Positions 12,543 through 24,700 of a stretch of DNA of 64,000 bases are shown here, one piece after another. Where the stretch lies: assembly GCA_949825025.1 (NCBI GenBank), contig OX463780.1, positions 25,200,118 through 25,264,117 on the forward strand, in the 5' to 3' direction. The position numbers and the translations under genes were made by a program. The stretch comes from Siphlonurus alternatus. Its lineage: Eukaryota > Arthropoda > Insecta > Ephemeroptera > Siphlonuridae. Position 1 is the stretch's first letter; each line of letters begins with the position of its first letter. Below the pieces are notes generated by a model, which was given only the letters and a program-made list of their open reading frames with translations, did not search any database and was not told the origin of the DNA.

Positions 12543-12868
12543 TTAAAGGCATACAGGCCTCAAAATACAAATTAGACAGTCACCAAGTGGGTTTAGAGTA
12601 TATAATCAACATTCGCATCATTTTTTTCCACGCATGCTGCATTCGTGCGAAGTCGCAGTTCAAAGTAAGAAATTTAGTCCTTGATGACGTCACAACTCAA
12701 TGCTAATCGGTGCTAGCTGTGAGTTGTGACGTCAGCAAGGACTTTCTTTACAGCGCGACTTCGCACAGACGCACCACGCGCAGGTAAAAATAATACGAAT
12801 GTTGATTATAAACTTGAGCAACACTTAATGTCTGTCTAATTTGTAATTTGAGGCCTGTATACCTTTAA
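12543..12868. mobile_element. TTAA-flanked foldback MITE, AGGCATACAGGCCTC ends
   Basis: TTAA at 12543-12546 and 12865-12868 flanks inverted ends AGGCATACAGGCCTCAAA and TTTGAGGCCTGTATACCT. The arms continue for about 150 bp (ACAAATTAGACAG, TATAATCAACATTCG, GCGAAGTCGC). TGACGTCA is present on both arms (12685-12692, 12727-12734) around a ~34-bp loop. No coding capacity. Confidence 0.88.
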
Positions 12869-13320
12869 TGACACTTCATTAGGTGGTTCTTTGATTGCAT
12901 ATGCCAGGACACCACAAACGCTGTACATATATAATATCAGCCTCATGCATGGTAAATAAAAGTGTTGGTGATATAATATAAAATTTTTTCATAACAGCTC
13001 TCAGCAATTAAAAATATAATTAACTTGATCAACTATTAAATATTATATTGAGGGTTCTGTGTCAGGAGTTAAAGCTCTGGTTTGTGATTTTCGGAAAAAA
13101 CAAAATGCAGGTTTGGCTTTTCAGTAAGGTTGAAAATTACAATAACACAGGATAAGAAAAAACTTTTCTGCAAAGGCAAACCAGTCATTTTGATCATTCT
13201 GGAAAATGTAAACCAGCGCTTTCTCCGCGGAATCATTGATATATGTTTTATTTTACCTTATTATAGTGGCAGACTTTTTGTTGCTTGAGATGGGTATGAC
13301 TGCATGACTACTGGATAATG

Positions 13321-13614
13321 GAGTTAGTAGGAGGAAGGCAGAATTTATGGCTGTATATCCACTGGAGTGATAAAGACAGCAGAATGTCATTCGTCATGCA
13401 TACAACATACATGCCCCACTTAGAAATGGCAATTAATTGTCTGCATGGCGTACAGACTGTGTATTTTTTTATTTATTTATTTTACCAGGATCTAGACACC
13501 CCTAAGAGCTTAAGTTCAATTACAGCTCGTGGCGAGGTAGTGGGTAGGGATTAGGAGCCCCAGAGAGCACTGTGAATAATGTTAAAAAACAAGTTTCGCC
13601 GTTGGTAACCAACC
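13321..13614. repeat. Dispersed repeat, long version
   Basis: Shares GTAGGAGGAAGGCAG, TTAGGAGCCCCAGAGAGCAC and GGTAACCAACC with 19284-19480. This copy has an extra ~88 bp at about 13461-13548, beginning with an ATTT run and carrying CCCTAAGAGCTTAAGTTC. The family is not recognised. Confidence 0.75.
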
Positions 13615-14120
13615 ACTTTTTTAATATTATATCTTAATGGACTGCTGTATAATTAAATATTATAGAAGGCAAAAGTGGCAGGAAATAACTGTGCCCAAAG
13701 TATGTTGAAGCTTAATTGAAATTGGACAACTGCATATATCATACATATATTTTGTTGGTAATTTCTTAAGTGAAGATTCAGTGGTGCACAATTATTACAA
13801 TCAACTGTATAATGCATATATGTATAATCTTTGGGATTTTTATGGTGAATGAAAACGCATTTTAAAATATTTTTCATTTCTTTATAAAATTATCAACTGA
13901 GAAAAATACCGTACTTAAGATTAAGGTATTTACAAAATTATATTGTGAATGATTTTACATACTTCTAAATTATAAGTACAACTCAAATAATATTGAACAC
14001 AACCAATTGAAAAATACTGAATTTCATTATATTTTTCAATTTTTAGAGTAACTATACATCCAGTACTTACAAGAGTATATAATTATTAATGTGCAACTTT
14101 AAATATGAGAAGCACATATT

Positions 14121-15824
14121 ATATATGTTAGCACCCAAAGCCGAATTCGGGCAAAAGCCGAAAAAAATGCCCACATCTAGTTTTGCGCATCACGAAATGA
14201 GCCAAAGCCGAAGTAAGTTTTTTTTTCGGCTTTGGCGCATTTCATTTTGAACAAAACTAGATCTGCTCAAATCGAAATGCGCCAAAGCCGATATGAGATT
14301 TTACTTCGGCTTTGGCGCATTTCATTTTGAGCAAAACTAGTTCTGCGCATCGCGGTTTGAGCAAAAGTCGAAATGATGTTTTATTTCGGGTTTGGAGCAA
14401 AATTTTGAGCACATCTAGTTTTGCGCAAAATAAAGATGATTTTAATGACGAGATGATGATTTTAATTACGAGATGATGATTTTAATTACGAGATGATGAT
14501 TTTAATTTTAATGATATTAATTTTAAATTTTTAAAAAGAAAAATAAAAAACTAAGAATAAACTTATAATAAATATTAGTATTGTGACCTAATATCTTTCA
14601 AGCGCTGTTTAAAAATAAATTAATTAGGGAAAAAATAATAACTTTAAAATGTAATCATAACAGTATACGTACGTACATACCTTATAAAAAATATTGTAAA
14701 ATCTGTTGATTTTATAAAACACTCCACCATTTCTGTCACTTAATTACTATTTGATGATGTTTTTGTTAAATTAATAAATTTTTTGTTTTTAAAACTGCAG
14801 CTCAAATAAAATAGACATATATTATACGCCACACGTTTTAAAGTATTCTTTAAAGTATTCGCTCTCACCATAGAAATATTGTCATGCACGCACTCGTAAA
14901 TTTCATAGTTCTATTTCTAGGAACATTGTATAGAAGCACAGGCTTATACAACCCTGGTAGCAGCAACAATACATCATACATCAACATATATGCATACGGC
15001 AATCAAATGGGGTTAAACTTTATTGTAGAGGTAAAGGCTACTTTCTTATCTCGTTGTACCGATAACAACCTGTATTGCATGATAGCCTAATTCTAAGACA
15101 TAGAACTATGAAATTTACAAGTGCGTGCATGACAAAATATTTCTAATGGTGAGAGCGAGTGAATCTATAAATGAATACTTTAAAACGTGTGGCGTATAAT
15201 ATATGTCTATTTTATTTGAGCTGCAGTTCTTAAAACAAAAAAATTATTAATTTAACAAAAACATCATCAAATAGTAATTAAGTGACAGAAATGGTGGAGT
15301 GCTTTATAAAATCAACAGATTCTACAATATTTTTTATAAGGTATGTACGTACGTATATACTGTATGATTACATTTGATTATGATTAGTTTTTTTTGTTTT
15401 CTTTTTAAAAAATTAAAATAAATATCATTAAAATTAAAATCATCATCTCGTCATTATAATAATAATAATAAAATTAACGCGGCAAATGTGGCTTGGCTAT
15501 TAAAATCATCTTTATTTTGCGCAAAACTAGATGTGCTCAAAATTTTGCTCCAAACCCGAAATAAAATATCATTTCGACTTTTGCTCAAACCGCGATGCGC
15601 AGAACTAGTTTTGCTCAAAATGAAATGCGCCAAAGCCGAAGTAAAATCTCATATCGGCTTTGGTGCATTTCGATTTGAGCAGATCTAGTTTTGTTCAAAA
15701 TGAAATGCGCCAAAGTCGAAAAAAAAACTCACTTCGGCTTTGGCTCATTTCGTGATGCGCAAAACTAGATGTGGGCATTTTTTTCGGCTTTTGCCCGAAT
15801 TCGGCTTTGGGTGCTAACATATAT
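14121..15824. mobile_element. 1.7-kb foldback element, CAAAGCCGAA-rich arms
   Basis: The inverted ends ATATATGTTAGCACCC / GGGTGCTAACATATAT extend inward for about 800 bp per arm around a loop at about 14930-15090. Outer arms are built from irregular repeats of CGCCAAAGCCGAA and CAAAACTAG. The left arm has a ~21-bp tandem (GATGATGATTTTAATTACGA, about three units at 14430-14510) that is missing from the right arm. The right arm instead carries a LINE tail. No transposase ORF is present. It lies between TMED10 and the ZNF106-like gene. Confidence 0.88.
15447..15492 (-). mobile_element. Extremely truncated LINE 3' tail
   Basis: On the minus strand this reads GCCACATTTGCCGCGTTAAT followed by TTTATTATTATT. 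It is identical to the 3' end of the LINE tail at 35175-35330. It interrupts the right arm of the foldback between GATTTTAAT and GACGAGATGATG, which are contiguous in the left arm. It is therefore an insertion of only about 45 bp. Confidence 0.75.
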
Positions 15825-15888
15825 ACTATATTTAATTCAATATAATTTAATTATACATACAAATAAGGTACACATTCATTTTGTAGAA

Positions 15889-15890
15889 TA

Positions 15891-15926
<36 letters not shown>
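15889..15926. repeat. Poly(A) tract
   Basis: A run of about 37 A. I cannot assign it to a particular retroposon; a T run sits nearby at about 16003-16018. Confidence 0.85.
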
Positions 15927-15929
<3 letters not shown>

Positions 15930-16060
15930 AGCACACTCTCAGCATATATTTCCTCCATTTTTCTATTAATGGTTTAATTGTTTAATGCAAAGAAAATAAA
16001 TCTTTTTTTTTTTTTTTTAAATTTTCAAATTAAGGAAAATAAACCATTTAGGTTGTGATA

Positions 16061-16379
16061 ATCTTATTAAAAGAAAAGGATAGGAATAACCAGCAATTAA
16101 GGCCTTACCGATCGAAAGAGTCACAGCAGGTGGAAATTCTTGTGGTCACAGAGGTTCACTCGAAAGTTTTTATATTTTTGAAACGTTTCGCATCGTGGAG
16201 ATGCTTCTTCAGTCACAAGAAGAAGTTGTGACTGAAGAAGCATCTCCACGATGCGAAACGTTTCAAAAATATAAAAATTTTTGAGTGAACCTCTGTGACC
16301 GCAAGAATTTCCACCTGCTGTGACTCTTTCGATCGGTAAGGCCTTGCTGGTTATTCCTATCCTTTTCTTTTAATAAGAT
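16061..16379. mobile_element. Near-perfect 319-bp hairpin
   Basis: The two arms, about 155 bp each, run from ATCTTATTAAAAGAAAAGGA to its complement. They meet at ATGCTTCTTCAGTCACAA, a 7-base loop (16219-16225) and TTGTGACTGAAGAAGCAT. Only scattered mismatches are visible (for example CAATTAAGG against CAAGG). A diverged single-arm relative is at 17168-17310. Confidence 0.9.
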
Positions 16380-16991
16380 ATTTAAAAAATTTGGAGGGGA
16401 GAAACAAATGGAAAGGGGACTCCGGGCTAGAGAAAGTAAAATGTTTTTTAATATATAATTATTTATAATAATTATACAGGAATTTTAAAAAAATTGTATT
16501 GAACCAACAAGTTTTCACAAAATTTGCTCAGTAAGGCCTTGCTAGCTCTAAAAAAATCAAGAATTATTTGCATTTTTACAATTATTGATACACAAAAAAT
16601 ATTATATTACACAGTAATAGCTTAATCCAAATTGTTAAATTTTTAGTATGTAGTCACAATGTATCAACTGATATTTAATGTGAATAATCTAAAATAAATA
16701 AAAATAAGAGTTAACATTTCATATTAATTTTACTGTACAAAAACTATTTTAAATTATACAGTATAATTATAGTTATGTGCAAAGTATTAATTTTAATAGC
16801 TAAAAAATAACATTCATATTCTAAATAGTGAGAAACATAGGCAACAATAACTTTGTTTTTAAATGTTGAGACAAAATTTATCCTCAATACTTAATTAATC
16901 CTTTGTTTGGAAAAACTTTGGCTGGCTGAACACAGAATTTTCACCGGGATAATAGAAAAATGAGCTTTTTGCCAAGTCCTTGTTAAACTTT

Positions 16992-18892
16992 CTATCCTGT
17001 CTTACAGACGCACGTGTCACGTAGATGTTGCACCAGCTCTTCGGGGAAGCAAACCGATAACATCCTCTTTGTCCTGCTGCACGTAATGATCTGAAACATA
17101 ATGAGTTCAAACTTACAGTTAGATGGATCAAACCGCATTCCCACCCTATTCTCATCTTTCAATTTGAAGAAAAATAAGCCATTTATTTTGTGTTATTTTA
17201 TTAAAAAAAATGTATAGGAATAATCAGCATTGCTTTACCAATCGATAAAGTCAAAGCAGATGAAAATCTTGTGGTCACATCAGTCAGGTTCACTTGAAAA
17301 TTATTTTAATTTAACTATACTGGAAATATTTAATGTTAATATTATACATAGGTCTCTAATCTCTACTCTATTTAAATGTCTTACAATGATCTTACATAAC
17401 TGACCTTCCTTAAATGAGTGAATAAAAATAAATCTATGACTCACCTAAGCAAAACCCAGTTTGTCAATACATAATTGAAGATATCTCAAATGAGCCATTG
17501 GATTGATAATGAAATACTAAAGGTCAAACTTTCTCACTAAACAATGAGATATTAGAATGTGAAAATTTTAGTGGCTTAATCGAAAGAGGGGGTAAAAATA
17601 TGGTACTGTGAATTTTTTCAGATTTTTCTGACAGCGGGAACTATTTTTAAAAAATTATTGAAAGTCTATTTTATGACGTCACGGGCGGCACTGCCCAGGG
17701 CAGTCTCCTACAGGCCGTCTCACATGGATTTTCGACTGTCATCTCACTGATATTAGTCGTCCGGATTTTTAAAAGTAAATGGGTCCTCCGTGTAAGAAAA
17801 TATTTATTTTAAAATATTTATGTGGAAAAATGAAAGTAAATTGTAGTCTGATGTACATGAATTATTTTTTTCTACACACTGTTATTTTTATTTATTTGAT
17901 AAATATCATACTTTTCGAGAAAAACGTAAGGCGGGAACTGAGTTATAACTTATAAGTCTGGTAATATAGTATGACGTCACAGAATATCAAAACCACAAAT
18001 AAACAGAAAATCAACCTTCATAAATATTTTGATTACAGGAATTAACTTGATTTGATGTTAAAATAATGTAAATATTCACATTAAGGTAGAGTCCAATTCC
18101 ACAGTCATGCAAAATATATATAAAGTGTATACTACGTCATCGCTTTAGAAATGTGCTTAGACTTTTTTTATACTAGTCGTCCGGTTTATAAAAGTCATAT
18201 TTAAACGTATTAACATTATTTTTGCGGGTGAAAAGAAGTTGTTGAGCAATATTAGACTCTATGAGCATTTACTTACTTTTAACTTCAAATCTTTAGATAC
18301 CGTGAAATCGCCATAATCCGGGCGCAAAGTGAGGGCTCTCTCCCGTAAGAATGCATGTAAACCAGCCGTTCAGTCGGACGACTAATAAAAAGAGTGGTGG
18401 GGGGTAAGACGGCCTGTAGCAGACTGCCCTGCACTGCCCTATCCTTTTTCTTAAGGAGTGCCGCCCGTGACGTCATCAAAATAGGCTTTCAATAATTTTT
18501 TAAAAATAGTTTCCGGTCTCAGAAAAATCTGAAAAAATTCACAGTACCATATTTTTACCCCCTCTTTCAAATAATGTAAGCCACTAAAATTTTCACATTC
18601 TAATATCTCATTGTCATGTCAACTGCAAGAACTGGTATTTTATTTGAATAAATAAACAAACAAATGGGTTAAGTTATACTTTATACTGACCCTGTTATTC
18701 CTGACTTGCACAGTCTTCAGAGACATTCCAGCACCTTCAAATGCCATCACTCTCTGCCTGGTCTGGAACATTATCGGAACATTATCATTAACAGTTTTAT
18801 TTGGTTAGGTTTACACAATAACATTCTCAAATGAAATTCTATAAATTTTATTCAGTTTCAGTTTTCTCCAGCGATTTTAAACAATTAAGATT

Positions 18893-18951
<59 letters not shown>

Positions 18952-21663
18952 GTGTATACAAATCTGTTGTATTGAAATGGAGACATACAGATAACAGATT
19001 TCTTTTTTAATGCTCTCTAGGATGGTCAAATATCTACATTATATTAATTGTAATTTAGCAGTAAGTTTTTTTTGTTTTTGCTACAGTAAATTAATTTTTA
19101 AATACAGTAATTCTTTATCAAAACTAAAGATATATATATTATATTAAAAAAGGCCAAAAAGGGTGTGAATGCAGAAGCAAAATTTGCTCTGGCTTCCTGC
19201 TCTTCAACAAAATGCATTTTTTAAAAAAGCCAAAGCTGACTGTTTCTTTTGGTAAGAATGCCACTACTCACTACTAGATGAAAGAGTTGGTAGGAGGAAG
19301 GCAGCTTACGGCTGTCTATACTCCGCTGGGGTGATTAAGACCGCGGAATGTTGTGCAAACAACATACGTGCCCCGCTAAGAAACGGTACTTAACTGTCTG
19401 GCGTGCAGACTGGGTATTAGGAGCCCCAGAGAGCACTGTGAACAATGTTGAAAAACAAGTTCCGCCATTGGTAACCAACCAACCAACTACTCAAAATGTG
19501 CTCTAGTGGGCAAAATAAGTTTTTTTTTGGGAGGGGGGGGGGGCTGCGCTCTCCATTCCCCCCTGGATCTGCGCCTGTACTTCGTCCCACGTTTAACAAT
19601 GAAAAAGGCTTCATGCGACATTGTTATATCCGTTGCGAGTAGAAGACTTGCTTATTGTGTAAATAACTTATTGGGGAAGAAAAACAAAGCAAAACAAAAT
19701 CAGTCCATTTAACAAAACAATTCGCTGTAGAAAGTTACGAAGTTATGAAAAAATGGCCCATATGATTCTATAGGAAACTGACAATATATTATGTAATCAA
19801 TATATTTTTTTTTATTATCACTATAAAAAAAATTTATATTAATGTCTCTAATTGTATCTGTACACTATTTATGTTTCATAAAATATATATAATTTTTTTA
19901 AAAAAAAAAAAATGCAAAGCCAGGTAGAGTACCAGCAATTTAGTCTGAACTTCTGAAGTAAACTCAAGTACAAAATAATCAATTATGGTACTGTTCGTTT
20001 AGGACTGCTCACCCTGAGGTCATACACGTAGACTCTGCCGCTGTAGCAGGCGGCAAAGAGCAGGTGTCTGTAGAGCTTGATGTGAGCCACGCTACCCTCC
20101 AGTGAAAGTTCACCCTCCTTCACACCACTCTATAACACGATGCAATTAATAGTTAAAATGTTGTATTGTTGCTGAGAAATTTTAGATCTATCATTTATTA
20201 TTACATTGCTCATGAAAGAGAAAATAAAATAAAACAAATATATTGTTAAGTTTTGCATAAATACAGGAAGGGTGTATATGACCGCTAGCAAGCAGATAGC
20301 CACAAAATACAATCATTGAATCAATTAATTATATTTGTGAAAGGACAAGATAGGTAGATAGAATATGATAAAAAAGGAAAACATATTTGAATTTTTTTAA
20401 ATAAAAATAACATACATTCACTTGAGATCTGGTATTAGCCCCCGTTGATTTTCTTAAGAATTGCAGGAGACATTAATAATAATTTTACTAATAAGTACAG
20501 TAGCTATATTTTTAAAGTGGATCTGTTTGGAAATTTAACATAGAGCCTTCTGCTTGGAAACTGAAAATGGAGCTGCTGGGGGGAAAAAAAAAATCTTGAA
20601 TGATTCATCAAACTATTGTAAGTGATTAAGTTTTAAAACATTCTCAAAGTTTTATTATCGTTTTAATATGTAATTCTTTACATTATCATTCTACATACAA
20701 CTGTAAAGTACATAAGAGAGAAAAATAAAAATAAAGAAATAAATGCAATGCAATGCACCCTTTATTTTTCCTAAAACAAATCAAGCAAGGCCTACATTAT
20801 ATTATAACATTGAATGATGAGTCTCAGTTACTGCTGGAGTCAAAGAATATTTTTCTACGACAGAATCAAATAAAATAAATTTTCAAAGATTGAGAATGTT
20901 CTAAAACTTAATCGCTAATGTTTTGAGCAAATTCAATCTGGCAGTTTTCTCATAACAGTTCCATTTCCGGTTTCCGTCCATAAAGCCAATGTCAAACTTC
21001 TACCTCAGTTTTCAGCGCTTCAAAATTTGTATGCCACCTTTCGATGGCAAGTTCCAAATCCCCTGCAAGTCTTGTTACATTTAGGCGCAATGATTGCAAG
21101 ATCTCAATCTACTGAGCTTCATCCTTAAGAGACAAACTTGACAACTGATGACTGTCATTGTTTTTCCTTTTAAAATAACTCGCTGCTTTTTCTGTGCTAC
21201 ATTTCTAATATTGAATTTAAATATCTCAAATTTCATTTCTGTTCACGACTAGCTTAAGCTTTACTCTTACTTTGATAGTATCCTGATTTATTTCACTAGT
21301 GACTCACCTGCAGGTTGAAGTATGGCACTCCTTTCTTAGCCGTACCGCTGTACAGCTGGTTACCATGCACGACAAGGCTGAAGCTGCGGTCTATTGGCGC
21401 CGAATGGAAGGTACGCAGCAGTAGACCTGAAAATATAGTTGCTTGACTTCGGTGATCTTACGGGAACCGGTCATAGCAACACACTGAGCCAGCGTTACAG
21501 CATGCCCATAGACAATGCAATGAGATGCAGTCTAGGTGCATAATGTTCTGTATTGTGATGGTGCCTGTTTTGGTTGGTACAACATTATACTCTAATATTG
21601 AAAGATACTTACATGTATTATGTATTTATAAGGCACAGTAAAAGTATTGAGTAAAAAATAAAA

Positions 21664-21752
<89 letters not shown>

Positions 21753-24700
21753 CATTATTTCATATTCCTACAATTTTTTAACTTGTCTGTTACAGCAATT
21801 AAACAAACTATTAATGTAAAATACATGAGACTGGCATTTGAAACATAAGACAGCTGTTAACAATTTTTGTTTTCTGATTTCAATACTTAAAAAATATAAA
21901 CACAAATTTAATGTTAATGACTTGTGTACTACCTGTCTTATCAATTTCAAATTTGCTTCCTTGCAAACTTCTAGGTACAAAATAATGACCAATAACAATC
22001 CTAAGATAAAGAAGTCTTCTCAAACTAATTTTTGCCTCACATACCCGACTGAGCGTCTCTCATCACAATGGCCGTGTTGTTTGAGGCAACAAAGAGAACC
22101 TTCCGTGGCCCCTCACGAGAGCAAAGAATGGCTGTGATGGCGTTGCTGCCGCAGTCAAGAGGCTGCTCCAACAGACGCTGGCTCTGTCAATCAGATTGTA
22201 ATTATGAGGTGGCAGAATGTGAGACACAAAACAATTCAGACACTGTGTTTTGTACTTAATTATTATTATTTTACAAGAAAACAGGGATAGTTCTTACAAT
22301 TTTCATCAGAAATTACTGTCAAACAAGGCTAGATTGAAACTCCAGGATAACTTTAAAACACCAATCAAGCATCAGCTTTAAAATTTCCTTATCTTGCACA
22401 ATAGAGAGCAATTTTTAACTGTCTCGTGATTGTCTTTCAAAGTTACCTCAAAGTTTTAAAGTAAACCCAGTTCACTTTTTTTTTCTTTTTTTTTGTAATG
22501 TATTTTATAATGTAATGTAGTACATAATCTACATAATGTTTTTTTGTGTCTGTTATATGTAGTATATAACTTACACTGATGTTATATTTGAGGATCTGGC
22601 CACACTGCACTCCAATGTAGAGCATATGAGGGGGACTTGACTCGAGGCAAGTCACGCTGCTGGCAATGTAGTGCTGAGACACACACTCTTCCGTCTGAAA
22701 CAAGATGTCATAGATGTCAAGCCTACCTTCCTGCACTAGGATTTAATGTTCCAAGTTTTATTAATAAAATTTATTATACTATTTTCCCTCCTTTCTAATA
22801 AAATAAAACAAAATTTCAATATTTGGAGTTGTAAATAAATTTACTGTATTAACATTTAACAAAATCTCATAGATTTTCAACTCAGCACTATCAAGTCTCC
22901 AATATTCACGTCAATACGGGTAAAGTAGCTACTGCCAGTAACATTTTAGTGAATGACAGAAAATCAGTTGACATGAGAGGTTAGTAAAATACTTTAAAAA
23001 CCAATCTTGTACCGTCATACAAATTGATCATTGTTGCACAAAAGGTAAATGCAGAATCTAGTCTCTCAGGAATATAGACGTTATCAGCTTAGTGTTTGAA
23101 GCTCACTCGTGGTAAGGCAAAACTGTACATAGCTTTTGAACAACAGTGATTAAAATATGCCAGGAGAAAATAAATAGTCCAAATAAAAAATGTCCGTAAC
23201 CTCACCTTTGAGTCAAACAGCCTCAGCTTTTCATCCATGCTGCCAGTGCAAAGCATGAACTCTCCTCGCAGCTCCGAGCCATTATCACCAATCTTCTTAA
23301 CAGGGAGAACGGCTGTGACCATCGCTGCATGGCCTCGGAACTTGTGAGTGCACTCGCCAGTGTTCATGTCATAGGCGTAGGCCACGGTGTCCTCACATGC
23401 AACCACCACCGTGCTGTCATTCACTATCTGTAAAATAAATTTTTTTGAGAATGTGTTGCAACAGAACTGCGAGAAAGCCCAGAAATAGGAGACTAATATT
23501 AGTGAGGAATTTTTGTAAAAAGTAACATAAAATAGAAGAATCCAATTAAGAATAAAATCCCAGATAGTTTAACATTACCTATTAACCTGAAATCAAGATC
23601 AACAGTTTTAAAAAATTATTACAGTAAGTGAACTGTTTTTTATTACTTTAAAGAACTTTTCAATCAGTACTGAAGTTTAACATTACCTATTAACCTGAAA
23701 TCAAGATCAACAGTTTTAAAAAATTATTACAGTAAGTGAACTGTCTTTTATTACTTTAAAGAACTTTTCAATCAGTACTGAATGACACAATAAATTAGTG
23801 AACAAATGTATATTTTTCTGTTGACTGCATTTCTGTAAGAGATGTGGTGACGGTGAATTAGAGCCAGTAGGACGAGGCGAGCTACGTTTCCCTTCATCAC
23901 ACAGGAAAATAAAGAAAATATGGCATACCAGTCCAGGCAGCATGCATTCAACTTTTCTTTGTTTACCTGTGCAATGAAGTTAAAAATTGCACACACCCTA
24001 CTTTACCACACACTACTGGTTACTGTAAATTATGTAATTTTAACTTGCAAAGAAATCAATTTCAATTCAATTTAATTTTTTTTTTTTCTTTTTTTTTTTT
24101 TTAAATCTAGAGTAGAGAGGAAAATTTGACATATCCGATTACCATCTGAAGTATGACAGTCATCCTTACCCTCATATCATTGATGTTGGTGTTCTGTGGA
24201 ATGGCAAACTCTACCCTTTCAGGCACTTGGTTCAAAGGTCGGCACGTTGGACAAATAGCCCCCGAGCTTGAGACTACACTACTTTCACTTGCACTTTTCT
24301 GCTTCCCTGCTCTTTTTGTAGTAACAACAATACTTGCAGTATTTTCATCATCATCTATTGTTACAATTTCTGGTCCTGCTGGTTTTGATTGTACATGTAC
24401 TGCAAATGGTCTAGATTCTTGTGTAAAAGCTGCTTGGCTAGGTAAACTTTGTGATGTACTTGGTATGGACTCAAATGTTGAGCTTACACCTGCAGAATCT
24501 GGTCCTGGATTAACTCTTATAGTTCCTCCACAGTTATTATCAGAGTTTGGTAATGGTAATGTATGATCTGAGTAAGGAATAGTGTTTGGGTATGCTTCAT
24601 TTTGATTTCTAGGTTCTTGTTCAAGAGATCTCACTGTCAGTCTTTTGTCATGGGGAACTCGTTTATTTCTTTCAAGATACAAATGAAGTTCTTTATAAAG

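Noticed and set aside
16895..17155. 86-codon minus-strand frame as a separate gene
   Set aside because: Overlaps the last ZNF106-like exon in another frame; the WD40-consistent frame (IITCSRTKRM...) begins at a good acceptor at 17090.
24153..24566. 137-codon plus-strand open frame
   Set aside because: It is the antisense shadow of the ZNF106-like exon, whose minus frame continues into the WD40 exons through valid splice sites.
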